This document shows, one piece after another, positions 24,563-32,538 of a DNA stretch of 64,000 bases. Where the stretch lies: positions 186,001-250,000 of the forward strand of contig NZ_CP092483.1 of assembly GCF_022429625.1 (NCBI RefSeq), written 5' to 3'. The first letter of the stretch is position 1; each line of letters begins with the position of its first letter. The stretch comes from Devosia lacusdianchii. GTDB lineage: Bacteria > Pseudomonadota > Alphaproteobacteria > Rhizobiales > Devosiaceae. The position numbers and the translations under genes are program-made. The notes under the pieces are model-generated. The model saw only the letters and a list, made by a program, of their open reading frames with translations, ran no database searches and was not told where the DNA came from.

Positions 24563-25198
24563 ATGGCAATTCTGATTGGCGATACCGCCCCCGACTTTAC
24601 CGTCGACTCCACCGAGGGTCCCATCCACTTCCATGACTATATCGATGGTTCGTGGGCCGTCCTGTTCAGCCATCCCAAGAATTTCACCCCGGTCTGCACC
24701 ACCGAGCTCGGCTATACCGCCAAGCTGAAGCCCGAATTCGAAAAGCGTGGCGTCAAGGTTCTCGGACTCAGCGTCGACAAGCTCGAAGATCACGGCGGCT
24801 GGGCCAAGGACATCGAGGAAACTCAAGGCACCGCCCTCAATTTCCCGCTGCTGGCCGACACCAAGGGCGAAGTCGCTCGCCTCTATGACATGATCCATCC
24901 CAATGCTGACAACACCCTGACGGTGCGCTCAGTTTTCGTTATCGGTCCGGACAAGAAGGTGAAGCTCAAGATCGAATATCCGGCCTCCACCGGCCGCAAT
25001 TTCGATGAGGTTATCCGCGTCATCGACAGCCTGCAGCTGACCGCAAAATACTCGGTCGCCACCCCGGTGAACTGGAAGAATGGCGAGGACGTCATCATCG
25101 CCTCGTCCGTTTCAGCCGAAGCCGCCAAGGAAAAGTTCCCCAATGGCTGGAAGGAACCCAAGCCCTACCTGCGCATTGTTCCCCAGCCCCGCGCGTGA
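24563..25198 (+). CDS. 1-Cys peroxiredoxin (Prx6 family)
   Basis: The 211-residue protein has the peroxidatic motif FSHPKNFTPVCTTELG (Cys45), LLADTKGEVARLYDMIHP, LTVRSVFVIGPDKKVKL and the long C-terminal extension ATPVNWKNGEDVIIAS...YLRIVPQP that distinguishes Prx6 from AhpC. No resolving cysteine is seen, consistent with a 1-Cys mechanism. It reduces peroxides in the cytoplasm. ATG 24563 is preceded by AAAGGAC. A GC-rich hairpin (CCCTGCCG/CGGCAGGG, 24477-24499) lies in its upstream region. Confidence 0.92.
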   Translation: MAILIGDTAPDFTVDSTEGPIHFHDYIDGSWAVLFSHPKNFTPVCTTELGYTAKLKPEFEKRGVKVLGLSVDKLEDHGGWAKDIEETQGTALNFPLLADTKGEVARLYDMIHPNADNTLTVRSVFVIGPDKKVKLKIEYPASTGRNFDEVIRVIDSLQLTAKYSVATPVNWKNGEDVIIASSVSAEAAKEKFPNGWKEPKPYLRIVPQPRA

Positions 25199-25230
25199 CG
25201 CGCAAGAATTCGTTTTCTCCCTGATAAACT

Positions 25231-25263
25231 GGGCGGCAGCCATCCCTGCCGCCCTTTTCTTTC
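25231..25263 (+). terminator. Rho-independent terminator of the peroxiredoxin gene
   Basis: GGGCGGCAG and CTGCCGCCC pair as a nine-base stem with a six-base loop, followed by TTTTCTTTC. It also overlaps the 3' flank of the convergent response-regulator gene. Confidence 0.8.
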
Positions 25264-25264
25264 G

Positions 25265-26044
25265 TCAGCCGTGTTGCGTGACTTCCGCCCGCACCGCTTT
25301 GGTGAACGTCCGCCCCACCCGGATTTCCGTACCGTCGGTCAGCACAGCCACCAGCGCAGAGAACGGCGCTTGCCGCACCCGCGCTATGGCGCTGCGCCGC
25401 ACGATCACGCTGCGATGGATGCGCACGAAATCGGCCGGGTCGAGCCGCCGCTCCAGCGAACCCAGGCTCTCGCCATAGAGGTAGCTCTCGCCATTGGCAT
25501 GGATCTGCACATAATCCTTGTCGGCCTGGAAGCGAGTCACCTTCTCGGCCGCGATGCCGATGAACTCGCCCCGCGCCTTGACCCAGAACTGGGTGATCTG
25601 CCGCTGGTTCTCGCGCAGGGCTTGCCGCAGGGTCGCGACCGTATTGCGCATTTCGGCCAGTCGCTCTTCGCTGTCGCGCGCCACCAGCGTCGCCCGCGCC
25701 CGCGCCATGGCGAGGCTCAGCCGGCCCGGTTCGATCGGCTTGGTCACGTAGTCCACCGCATTCCGCTCGAAGGCGCGCAGCGCATAGTGGTCGAACGCCG
25801 TCACGAACACCACGGCCGGAGCGTCGGGGCCGATGGCGTCGAGCACGTCGAAACCACTGCCACCCGGCATCTGGATGTCGAGCAGCAGCACATCGGGTTG
25901 ATGCGTACGAATTGCCGCGATCGCTTGCGGCGCATCATTGGCCTCGATGGCCGGGCTCAGTCCCTCCATCCCGGCCAAGAGCCGCACCAGTCGCCGGCGA
26001 GCTATGGGCTCGTCGTCGACCACCAAAATCGACAGCGGACTCAT
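25265..26044 (-). CDS. LytTR-family response regulator
   Basis: The 259-residue protein has a receiver domain (residues 4-120) with the acidic pocket VVDDEP, the phosphoacceptor VLLLDIQMPGGSGF (Asp56), FVTAFDHYALRAFE and the conserved Lys in YVTKPIEP. A linker leads to a LytTR DNA-binding domain (about 150-255: FQADKDYVQIHANGESYLYGESLGSLERRL, FVRIHRSVIVRRSAIARV). It overlaps the histidine kinase gene by four bases (ATGA), so the two form a LytS/LytR-type pair. Targets are not known; the exported-protein cluster nearby is a candidate. Confidence 0.93.
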   Translation of the reverse strand: MSPLSILVVDDEPIARRRLVRLLAGMEGLSPAIEANDAPQAIAAIRTHQPDVLLLDIQMPGGSGFDVLDAIGPDAPAVVFVTAFDHYALRAFERNAVDYVTKPIEPGRLSLAMARARATLVARDSEERLAEMRNTVATLRQALRENQRQITQFWVKARGEFIGIAAEKVTRFQADKDYVQIHANGESYLYGESLGSLERRLDPADFVRIHRSVIVRRSAIARVRQAPFSALVAVLTDGTEIRVGRTFTKAVRAEVTQHG

Positions 26045-27135
26045 GCGAGGCGCAGCGGCATGGTCAGCGTGGCACGGTAGCGGCCGGGCGAGACAATGCT
26101 GCCCACACAGGAGGCCGCGCCGGGGAAGCGTGCCGCGATGCGTTCGGCGACATTCCTGAGCCCTATGCCCATGCCTTCCACCGCCGCCTCGCTGGCATCC
26201 TGGCCGTGCACCATGTCGTTCTCGACCACGAGGCTCAGATTGTCGGCATCACCGCTCGCGCTGATCCGGATTTCCACGTCGCCGGGTCGCCGTCCCACGC
26301 CGTGCTTGACGGCATTCTCCACCAGCGGCTGCAGGATGAGGCTTGGCACCAGCGCGTCGCTGACCTCGGGCGCCATGCTGATATTGACCGTCATGCGGTC
26401 CGAGAAGCGGTTGCGCTCGATATCGAGATAACCGCGCTGCAAGGCGATCTCGTCCTTGAGCGGCACGTCCTGCAGCGGATCGAGTTCGAGCGTCGTGCGC
26501 AGGAACGACGAGAGCGACAGCACCATGTCGCGCGCCTTGTCGGTGGCGCCTTCCTCGATCAGCCCGGCCATGGAATTGAGCGTGTTGAACAGGAAGTGCG
26601 GGTTGACCTGATAGCGTAGAGCCCGCATCTGGGCCGACAGCGCCTCTTCGCGGGCCGCCGCCAGCCGGCGCTCCTGCTCGCGCACCTCGAAACTGTATTG
26701 CAGCGACATGTAGAGGCACGACCAGCCGAAGAACAGCGACGTGCCATAGACCAGGTTGTAGGCCGTCTCGGTCCAACTGAACACGATCGGCGTCGGATAG
26801 GTGCAGATCGCATAGATGGCGAGGTCGATCAGCACATAGATGGGTGCGGCCACCAGTGCCAGCTCGAAGCAGAGCACCGCCTTCCACACCACTGACAGCG
26901 CCCGCAATCGGGACAGGATGGCGGTAATGCCGAAGGTCATCAGCGCCGCCAGCGCGTAATGCACCAGCTTGCCCATGGCCGAGTCGAACGGATCGGTGCC
27001 GACAAACCCCCAGAGCACGCTCGAGGACAGAAACACCACCGTCCAATAGACGACGCTGAGCCGGAATGTTGCGCCGCCCAGCGACGTGCCGAAGATTTCA
27101 GCCGCCGCGCGCTTGGTCACATGCAATGGCGTCAT
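26041..27135 (-). CDS. LytS-type sensor histidine kinase (HisKA_5/HATPase_c)
   Basis: From ATG 27135 the protein has 364 residues: four predicted transmembrane helices in residues 25-145, a coiled-coil segment (EVREQERRLAAAREEALSAQ), the His-kinase motif RYQVNPHFLFNTLNSM (phosphorylated His180), and a HATPase domain with LVPSLILQPLVENAVKHGVG and GMGIGLRNVAERIAARFPG. The membrane region has no large periplasmic loop, so it may sense within the membrane. An upstream start at 27186 is possible. A CGTACCGGG sequence 77 bases upstream on the same strand resembles the operator shared by the exported-protein genes. Confidence 0.92.
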   Translation of the reverse strand: MTPLHVTKRAAAEIFGTSLGGATFRLSVVYWTVVFLSSSVLWGFVGTDPFDSAMGKLVHYALAALMTFGITAILSRLRALSVVWKAVLCFELALVAAPIYVLIDLAIYAICTYPTPIVFSWTETAYNLVYGTSLFFGWSCLYMSLQYSFEVREQERRLAAAREEALSAQMRALRYQVNPHFLFNTLNSMAGLIEEGATDKARDMVLSLSSFLRTTLELDPLQDVPLKDEIALQRGYLDIERNRFSDRMTVNISMAPEVSDALVPSLILQPLVENAVKHGVGRRPGDVEIRISASGDADNLSLVVENDMVHGQDASEAAVEGMGIGLRNVAERIAARFPGAASCVGSIVSPGRYRATLTMPLRLA

Positions 27136-27297
27136 CCCATAATCCCCTGTCGTTCGTCGACCCAGCCAGCCATTCGTCGAAAACACCCAGCGCTCCGCCC
27201 GGCCCGGTACGTCACCGGTCGGATGGACGATCGGCTGGCCGCCACACCCAGCCTAGGGTGTAGTGCCCGTTCTGGGCATGGTCTTGTTCTTAACCCC

Positions 27298-27696
27298 GTG
27301 GATCGCCCCGTGCAGTACAATCCGCTTCCCGTCCAGTCCCGTCGCGTCGTCCTGGCTCTTGTTTCGGCCCTCGACGACAATGAATTATCGCAGCTCAAGC
27401 GCCACATGCCAAACGCGTCCCTGGTGATGCTCGATGCCGAAGGCCTCGAGGCGGCCGGTATCCAGCCCGTCGCCGCCGATTGGCCCGTTCCCGCCCCCGC
27501 GGGCAACCCGCTGACGTCCCGCCAGCGCGATATTCTCGAACTGATCGTGCAGCGCAAGTCCAACAAGCAGATCGGCCGCCTGCTCGCCATTTCCCCATTC
27601 ACCGTCAGGAACCACGTCTCGGTCCTGCTGCGCACGCTCAATGTCGCAACGCGCGACCAGGCCGCCGCCAAGGCCAGCGCGTGGCTGGCGGCGTGA
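27298..27696 (+). CDS. Orphan LuxR-family (GerE-type) transcriptional regulator
   Basis: A GTG at 27298 gives 132 residues. The C-terminal 60 residues are a LuxR helix-turn-helix: LTSRQRDILELIVQRKSNKQI, AISPFTVRNHVSVLLRTLNV. The N-terminal half (RRVVLALVSALDDNELSQLKRHMPNASLVMLD) may be a shortened receiver-like domain lacking a phosphoacceptor Asp pattern. Starts at 27220 (ATG) and 27310 (GTG) are alternatives. It sits divergent from lytS and directly upstream of five exported-protein genes sharing a palindromic motif, so it is the prime candidate for binding that motif (inference). Confidence 0.8.
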   Translation: MDRPVQYNPLPVQSRRVVLALVSALDDNELSQLKRHMPNASLVMLDAEGLEAAGIQPVAADWPVPAPAGNPLTSRQRDILELIVQRKSNKQIGRLLAISPFTVRNHVSVLLRTLNVATRDQAAAKASAWLAA

Positions 27697-27810
27697 TCCG
27701 TCCATCGATGGGCGATAATGCCCTCTGTGAAATCCGTCCATGGTGGCGCCCCTGTTCATTGCCAGTCTAACCCAGCCGGGTTTTGAGTCATGTCCGGCGA
27801 TGAACCAGTG

Positions 27811-27820
27811 GTGTACCGGA
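27811..27820 (+). promoter_or_regulatory. GTGTACCGG motif, site 1 (before first LprI gene)
   Basis: GTGTACCGGA lies 56 bases before the ATG at 27867. It is followed by an inverted repeat CGTCCGA-GTT-TCGGACG (27822-27838). Same core as the sites at 28277, 29596, 29621 and 30414. Confidence 0.55.
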
Positions 27821-27866
27821 TCGTCCGAGTTTCGGACGGCGATGCACTCGTAATGAAGCCTGTTGC

Positions 27867-28265
27867 ATGGAGTGTGCTCTAGCCTGCCTGCTGCTTTTCG
27901 CCATCGTCGTGCCGGCTGTCGCCATCGACGGCCTCGTGCCCTACGACGTGCCCGCGGCCGAAGTCGACAAGGTCTATACCCGCGACTATTACGACTGCAT
28001 TGGCGCCAGCCGCGCGGTCCCCGCCACCATGCAGGATTGCATCGTCGCCGAGCGCCAGCGACTGCAACCGCGGCTGGCGACGGCCTATTCCGACGCCATG
28101 GATCGCGTCGTCGATGGCAATGAACTCGGCCGCAACCAGACCGCCTGGATTGTGCAGGGCAGCGAATACTGCGAAGCCGAGACCTCAGGGGCCGACGACC
28201 TCGTGCGCGAAAGCTGCCTGCTCATCGAAACCGCTCGCCGCATTGCGTGGCTTAAGCAGCTCTAG
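27867..28265 (+). CDS. LprI/DUF1311 family exported protein, paralogue 1
   Basis: The 132-residue protein has a signal peptide (ALACLLLFAIVVPAVA) and a mature domain with the LprI/DUF1311 Cys arrangement: YYDCIGA, MQDCIVAERQRLQPRLATAY, NQTAWIVQGSEYC, ESCLLIETARRIAWL. The AER..L...LA.AY and Q.AW....E.C patterns are the family hallmarks. LprI of Mycobacterium inhibits lysozyme; most proteobacterial members are untested. A paralogue follows at 28359. A GTGTACC site precedes the gene, suggesting co-regulation with its neighbours. Confidence 0.8.
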   Translation: MECALACLLLFAIVVPAVAIDGLVPYDVPAAEVDKVYTRDYYDCIGASRAVPATMQDCIVAERQRLQPRLATAYSDAMDRVVDGNELGRNQTAWIVQGSEYCEAETSGADDLVRESCLLIETARRIAWLKQL

Positions 28266-28276
28266 CGTTCAGCGCG

Positions 28277-28304
28277 GTGTACCGGTGCGCAACGCCGATT
28301 GACG
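28277..28304 (+). promoter_or_regulatory. GTGTACCGG motif and -35-like TTGACG, site 2
   Basis: GTGTACCGGTGCGC starts at 28277, 82 bases before the ATG at 28359. TTGACG follows at 28299-28304, 22 bases after the motif start, the spacing seen at the other sites. Confidence 0.55.
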
Positions 28305-28358
28305 CCGCATTCGAGCTACGGTGATGGTGCGCCAATCCCGACACCAGGACCGTCACTC

Positions 28359-28781
28359 ATGAAGATCGCCGCCATTATTCTGTCGCTGGCCTTGCTCGCA
28401 ATGCCCGCCTGGGCCGTCGACGACTATGCCGCGTTCGAACTGCCAGCGGAGGACGTCGTCACCTCCAGCGATTACACCGATTGCCTTGATGCCAGCGGTG
28501 GTGTGCACCCCACGATGATGGACTGCATCGGCGCGGAATATGGCCGACTCGATCTTAAGCTCGCCGACGCCTATGCCGAGGCGCTGGAGCGCGTTTCTCA
28601 CCCCGATGCCCTCAAGCAGGAGCAGGCGGGCTGGCTCGAAATGCGCGCCGAGATTTGCGAGGCGGCAAGCGCCGAGGCCGGTGGCGGCCAAGCCAGCGAC
28701 CTGGTCTTTGCCGATTGCGAACTGGGCGAACTCATCCGCCGCACCCGCTGGCTCGATCAGTTGCAGCCCTGGCCGCGCTAG
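28359..28781 (+). CDS. LprI/DUF1311 family exported protein, paralogue 2
   Basis: The 140-residue protein has a signal peptide (MKIAAIILSLALLAMPAWA) and the same domain as its upstream neighbour: YTDCLDA, MMDCIGAEYGRLDLKLADAYAEAL, EQAGWLEMRAEIC, FADCELGELIRRTRWLDQL. The two genes are clearly a tandem duplication that has diverged. The start ATG 28359 is chosen because the signal peptide begins there; the frame is open upstream but random-looking. It has its own copy of the upstream operator motif, so it is an independent transcription unit. Confidence 0.82.
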   Translation: MKIAAIILSLALLAMPAWAVDDYAAFELPAEDVVTSSDYTDCLDASGGVHPTMMDCIGAEYGRLDLKLADAYAEALERVSHPDALKQEQAGWLEMRAEICEAASAEAGGGQASDLVFADCELGELIRRTRWLDQLQPWPR

Positions 28782-28784
28782 AAC

Positions 28785-29522
28785 CTAGCGGAACGGGCTC
28801 GCATCATAGAGCAGGCCCAGCGTTTTCCCGGTCGCGTCGGTGGCCGCTAGGGCCGTCCACACCTCTTCGGCCTCGAAGCCCAGGTCGATCGTGGTTTCGC
28901 CCAGCACATCGCTGATCTGGAAGTCTCCCACCGCTTCCGGGCAGCCGTTCCGCGACAGGGCCACGTCCAGCGCGGCGAGCTGGGCGTCGGCATCGCCAGC
29001 CGCTGCAACGGCGTCGACCACGCCCATGGCCGCCTCCGGCGTCGGGCACCAATAGGCGCCGCTCTCACCCTCCGCCACCGTGATCGTGCCGTCCATGGTG
29101 TTCCAGGCGATCCATTCCTCCAGCGGGTTGCGCGGGTGGTCGTTATTGCCTTCCTCGTGCACCAGCCCGATGACATCGGTGCCATCAGCTCTGGTGCCGC
29201 GGTAGAGGATGAAGGTCTCGCCCGCCTGCACGACCTTGCGCGCGATTACGCTGTCGATGGTGATCGGGCCCACCCGGCCATCGTCATAGGCGCAGCCCGA
29301 CGCCTTCAGCCCCGCCAGGAACGTCGTGGTATCGGCAAAGTACTGGCCCGCCACCAGGTACTGATCCAGCACGAGCTGGCCGGCCGCTTCGTCCGGACAC
29401 AATGCGGTCGCGTAGGTGTCGGGGATATCGACCGCTTCGGGCAACGGTAGTCCCTCGGCCAGAGCCGGCGACGCCGCCATGCCGCACACAAGTGCCACCG
29501 TTGTCAAAGCCAATGCCCGCAT
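28785..29522 (-). CDS. Exported protein of unknown function
   Basis: From ATG 29522 (GGAG seven bases upstream) the frame encodes 245 residues. A signal peptide (RALALTTVALVCGMAASPALA) is followed by a soluble domain with paired cysteines (TALCPDEAAG, KASGCAYDDG, AYWCPTPEAA, SRNGCPEAVG) that suggest two disulfides. The central part AGETFILYRGTRADGTDVIGLVHEEG looks like a beta sandwich. An upstream ATG at 29540 would place MNWRLS before the signal. It ends four bases from the convergent LprI gene and is divergent from the exported gene at 29700, each with a GTGTACC motif. No family recognised. Confidence 0.65.
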   Translation of the reverse strand: MRALALTTVALVCGMAASPALAEGLPLPEAVDIPDTYATALCPDEAAGQLVLDQYLVAGQYFADTTTFLAGLKASGCAYDDGRVGPITIDSVIARKVVQAGETFILYRGTRADGTDVIGLVHEEGNNDHPRNPLEEWIAWNTMDGTITVAEGESGAYWCPTPEAAMGVVDAVAAAGDADAQLAALDVALSRNGCPEAVGDFQISDVLGETTIDLGFEAEEVWTALAATDATGKTLGLLYDASPFR

Positions 29523-29575
29523 CGATAATCTCCAATTCATCCCATTATGACTGTTGAGCCAATTCTGCTGCGCCC

Positions 29576-29605
29576 CGTCAAGCGCGCCTACCGCCCCGGT
29601 ACACG
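29576..29605 (-). promoter_or_regulatory. GTGTACCGG motif and -35-like TTGACG, site 3 (minus strand)
   Basis: On the minus strand CGTGTACCGG spans 29605-29596 and TTGACG lies at 29581-29576, 23 bases from motif start to box start. The motif is 82 bases before the ATG at 29522. Confidence 0.55.
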
Positions 29606-29620
29606 AACCTGGCGCCGACG

Positions 29621-29649
29621 ATGTACCCGGTACGACGGCAATATTGAGT
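29621..29649 (+). promoter_or_regulatory. Palindromic GTACCCGGTAC motif and TTGAGT, site 4
   Basis: ATGTACCCGGTACG contains the perfect palindrome GTACCCGGTAC (29623-29633). TTGAGT follows at 29644-29649, 23 bases after the motif start. The start codon at 29700 is 79 bases downstream. Confidence 0.55.
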
Positions 29650-29699
29650 CCATGAGGCCCCGGGCCGCTAGTACCAGACCTCAAATCCGCGAGGTGATC

Positions 29700-30395
29700 A
29701 TGATAAAACCCGGCCTGCGCAATGCCCTGCTGATGGCGCTTTTGGCATCGGCATCTCCGCCGGCCTTGGCCGGGGACGATGTGCTCAATTGCGCTATCCG
29801 GCGGGGCGACTGTGCCGCCATGCTAGCCGTGATCGAATGGGCCATTCCCGAGGATCGGCTGCTGGCGTCCCTGCGCCGGATGACCGACCAGCGCCTGACC
29901 GAGCTGGCCGCGGCCCTCGATCCGCTTGCTGCCCGGGCCCTGCGTCACGACGAAGCCGTGTTCCGCCAGAGCCTCCATCGCGACCTGGCCTTCGCCGCCG
30001 ATGACCTGCCGCGCGATGTCGATAGCCTCCATGCCCTGGGCGAACGCCTCGCCGGGCGCCTCGAAATGCTGGCCGGGCTTGACCCGGACCCCGTCGGCCT
30101 CGCGGGCGAATGGGTCAGCGCCACCGGCAGCGTGATCATTGCCGCCAGCGGTGGTGGCTTCGAGGTCACCGCCTACAATGTCGAACCCAACCGGCTCGCC
30201 TGGACCTGCGAGTTCTTCGGCTACGGCCAGTCGGCCGGCGCGACGATCACAGTTGAAAATGACGGCATCGATCAGGTCGCGTTGGCGCGCGAAGGCGCAG
30301 CTTTGCGCCTGGTGCATACTGTGGCCGAAGGCCATGTCACCTGGTCCTGCGGCGGCAATGGAAGTCTGTCGGGCGTTTACTTTCGCCGCGACTGA
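29700..30395 (+). CDS. Exported protein of unknown function
   Basis: The ATG at 29700 opens a 231-residue frame with a signal peptide (RNALLMALLASASPPALAG). The first half is helical (CAIRRGDCAAMLAVIEWAIPE, MTDQRLTELAAALDPLAARAL). The C-terminal about 100 residues form a beta-rich segment (GLAGEWVSATGSVIIAASGGG, TITVENDGIDQVAL) ending with an LSGVYFRRD tail, as in small lipid- or wall-binding domains. Four cysteines could give two disulfides. It is divergent from the exported-protein gene at 28785 and has a palindromic upstream site. Not recognised. Confidence 0.65.
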   Translation: MIKPGLRNALLMALLASASPPALAGDDVLNCAIRRGDCAAMLAVIEWAIPEDRLLASLRRMTDQRLTELAAALDPLAARALRHDEAVFRQSLHRDLAFAADDLPRDVDSLHALGERLAGRLEMLAGLDPDPVGLAGEWVSATGSVIIAASGGGFEVTAYNVEPNRLAWTCEFFGYGQSAGATITVENDGIDQVALAREGAALRLVHTVAEGHVTWSCGGNGSLSGVYFRRD

Positions 30396-30413
30396 TTACC
30401 CGTATGCCACTTG

Positions 30414-30443
30414 GTGTACCCGGTACGCCAGACCACGTTGAAA
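30414..30443 (+). promoter_or_regulatory. Palindromic GTACCCGGTAC motif and TTGAAA, site 5
   Basis: GTGTACCCGGTACG starts at 30414, 83 bases before the ATG at 30497. TTGAAA follows at 30438-30443, 24 bases after the motif start, with ACAAAT at a 17-base spacing as a possible -10. Confidence 0.55.
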
Positions 30444-30496
30444 TCCCGCGCCCTCCAACCACAAATGGCCCTCGGAGCGTATCGTGGAGTGTCATC

Positions 30497-30934
30497 ATGC
30501 CGGGATCGATCATTGGCCTGCGTTGCGCGGCCCTCGCTCTTGCGGTCGCGGCCACCGTACTACCGTCACTGGCCAGTGGTCGCCTGCCGCCGGTCGTCAT
30601 GCCCGATCTGACCTTTGCCAGCTTCGCCGACTGCGTGGCCGAGCTGCGGACGCGCCACGAGGAGGCCTTGCGTTCCGTCGATCCGGCGCCGCTGCCGGTC
30701 GAAAACGGCACTTTGCAGCACATGCTCGAGAGCGCTGGGGTCGTCGAGGACAGCGCCACGACAGCCCATCTCGATCTTCGCTTTAACACGCAGGCTAAGT
30801 CGCCAATGCCCGAGACCAGGCAATATCGCTTCAGCAACAGCTATGACGAGCGCAGTCTGGTCTGCACCGGTCCGGTGCTGAGCGAGCAGTCGGTTCAGGG
30901 TTACACCCTCGATAGTTTTGCCCCCATGCCGTGA
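30497..30934 (+). CDS. Exported protein of unknown function
   Basis: The ATG at 30497, with GGAG upstream, gives a 145-residue frame. A signal peptide (GLRCAALALAVAATVLPSLASG) is followed by a short mature domain with two cysteines (FASFADCVAELRTRHEEALRS and RSLVCTGPVL). Central residues form AHLDLRFNTQ and YRFSNSYDERS strands. It ends 15 bases before the convergent MFS gene. The upstream palindrome makes it the fifth member of the proposed regulon. No family recognised. Confidence 0.65.
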   Translation: MPGSIIGLRCAALALAVAATVLPSLASGRLPPVVMPDLTFASFADCVAELRTRHEEALRSVDPAPLPVENGTLQHMLESAGVVEDSATTAHLDLRFNTQAKSPMPETRQYRFSNSYDERSLVCTGPVLSEQSVQGYTLDSFAPMP

Positions 30935-30949
30935 TGGGGGCCTCGCCGC

Positions 30950-32374
30950 CTATTCGGCGGCGAAGCTCGATGCTGTGGCGCCGGTAGTCATGAAGCTGGT
31001 CGTGCGCAGCGCCGCGACGAAGGCCAGGCCCGCCACGGCCGCGCCCAATACGAAGACCGGGATGATGGCGAGGTGGATGGCGTCGGTGGTGACCGCGCTT
31101 GCATAACCAGCCGTATTGGCCGCCACCCCGGCAAGCGCTGCGCCGATGGCATTGCCGGCTGATTGCGTCGTCGGCAGCAGTGCCGAGGTGCGGTCGCGGT
31201 CATTGTCGCTGGAGGCTTCCATCAGCGTCAGGTTCAGATAGCCGTTGGAGATGCCGAAGCCGGCCCCGATGGCCAGTTGCGCCACCAGCACGATGACGAT
31301 CTGCCCCGCCAGCAACCCGATCAGCACGCCAGCCATGCCGATCGCGATCAGCGCCGGTCCGGTCCGGATCAGCACCTTGCGCGTTTCGCGCTGGCGCACA
31401 TTGGCCACCGTGATCGCCGAGAGGCTCCACGCCACAGCCATCACCGCGCCCACGGCGCCGGCAAGCGTCGGCCCATAGCCCCAGAGTTGCTGCACCAGCA
31501 GCACCAGATAGACCGCCGAGGTCGCACCCGCGATCGGCATCAACAGCACCACCCAGAGCCCGCTGCCCACGGTCGAGTTCGGCCGGAAGGCGCCGTCAGG
31601 CATCAACCGCACGCGGCTGCGTGCATCGAGCGCTACCGCGCCGACCAGCAATATCGCGGCTACCGCCAACAGGCCCGTCGCCACCAGCGGCGTCGAGATA
31701 CCCGCCAGCGCCACCAGCATGATGCCCGCACCGATGGTCAGCAGGCGCACGCCCGGAAAACCCGGATTGAGCCCCGGCACATTGTCCCGACCAGGCACCT
31801 TGAACATCACCATGGTCGCAAAGATCAGCACCAGCGGCACGTTGATCAGGAAGGCGGCGCGCCACGAGACGAGCTCGGTCAGCAACCCCGCGCCCACCGG
31901 GCCGCCAAACGCCGCCACGGCCCAGATCACCGCCTGCATGCCGAACACCTTCGGCACCAGCCGCGAGGGAAACAGTTCGGGGATCAGCGCAAAGCAGATC
32001 GCCGCCACCACGCCTTCGCCCAGCCCCTGGAATGAGCGCCCGATCAGCACCTCGGTCATGGTCGAGGCATTGGCGGCAATCAGCGTGCCGACCAGAAACA
32101 CCGCGCTCGACACCAGCAGGGCCGTACGCGAGCCCAGCCGCTGCTTGAGCAGTGCCGCGCCGGCGCCGCCCATAATGGCAAACACCAGATAGAGCGTCAG
32201 CGCCCATGAGATCAGCGCGATGCCGCCCAATTGCTGCACTGCGGTGGGCAGGGCCACCGATGCCAGAAAGGCGTTGAAGGCAAACAGCGCCACGCCCAGG
32301 CACAGGATCAGCGTCACCGTGGCATAGCGCGGAGTAAAGATTTCGGCCCAGCTGCCGCTCGTGGAATCGGACAT
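30950..32374 (-). CDS. MFS exporter, DHA2-like (EmrB/QacA type, 14 TM)
   Basis: From ATG 32374 the protein has 474 residues and about fourteen hydrophobic helices. Early helices include FNAFLASVALPTAVQQLGG, ALTLYLVFAIMGGAGAALLKQRLGSRTALLVSS, with the motif C-like ELVSWRAAFLINVPLVLI that is characteristic of drug/H+ antiporters. The expected role is export of drugs or metabolites. The start codon lies 48 bases from a 32-base AT-rich inverted repeat that is probably a repressor operator. The frame is open from an upstream TTG at 32407, but the ATG is preferred. Confidence 0.85.
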   Translation of the reverse strand: MSDSTSGSWAEIFTPRYATVTLILCLGVALFAFNAFLASVALPTAVQQLGGIALISWALTLYLVFAIMGGAGAALLKQRLGSRTALLVSSAVFLVGTLIAANASTMTEVLIGRSFQGLGEGVVAAICFALIPELFPSRLVPKVFGMQAVIWAVAAFGGPVGAGLLTELVSWRAAFLINVPLVLIFATMVMFKVPGRDNVPGLNPGFPGVRLLTIGAGIMLVALAGISTPLVATGLLAVAAILLVGAVALDARSRVRLMPDGAFRPNSTVGSGLWVVLLMPIAGATSAVYLVLLVQQLWGYGPTLAGAVGAVMAVAWSLSAITVANVRQRETRKVLIRTGPALIAIGMAGVLIGLLAGQIVIVLVAQLAIGAGFGISNGYLNLTLMEASSDNDRDRTSALLPTTQSAGNAIGAALAGVAANTAGYASAVTTDAIHLAIIPVFVLGAAVAGLAFVAALRTTSFMTTGATASSFAAE

Positions 32375-32421
32375 TTGAAACTCGTGCGTCTTGAAATGGA
32401 CCGGCAAGCTACGCCTTCGCC

Positions 32422-32453
32422 AAAATAAAACAAGCCTTGACTTGTTTTATTTT
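32422..32453. promoter_or_regulatory. Long AT-rich inverted repeat, probable operator in a divergent promoter
   Basis: AAAATAAAACAAG (32422-32434) and CTTGTTTTATTTT (32441-32453) are perfect thirteen-base arms around CCTTGA. The element is markedly AT-rich in a GC-rich setting and lies between the divergent MFS and GT-C-like genes. TetR- or MarR-type operators have this look. No such regulator gene is adjacent. Confidence 0.65.
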
Positions 32454-32538
32454 CTCCGCCGGGATCGACCGCGCCTTCCACCCCATTTTAACCCGTCCCG
32501 GTCCATGCTGCGTCAAACGCCAGCGCAGGATCATCGCT

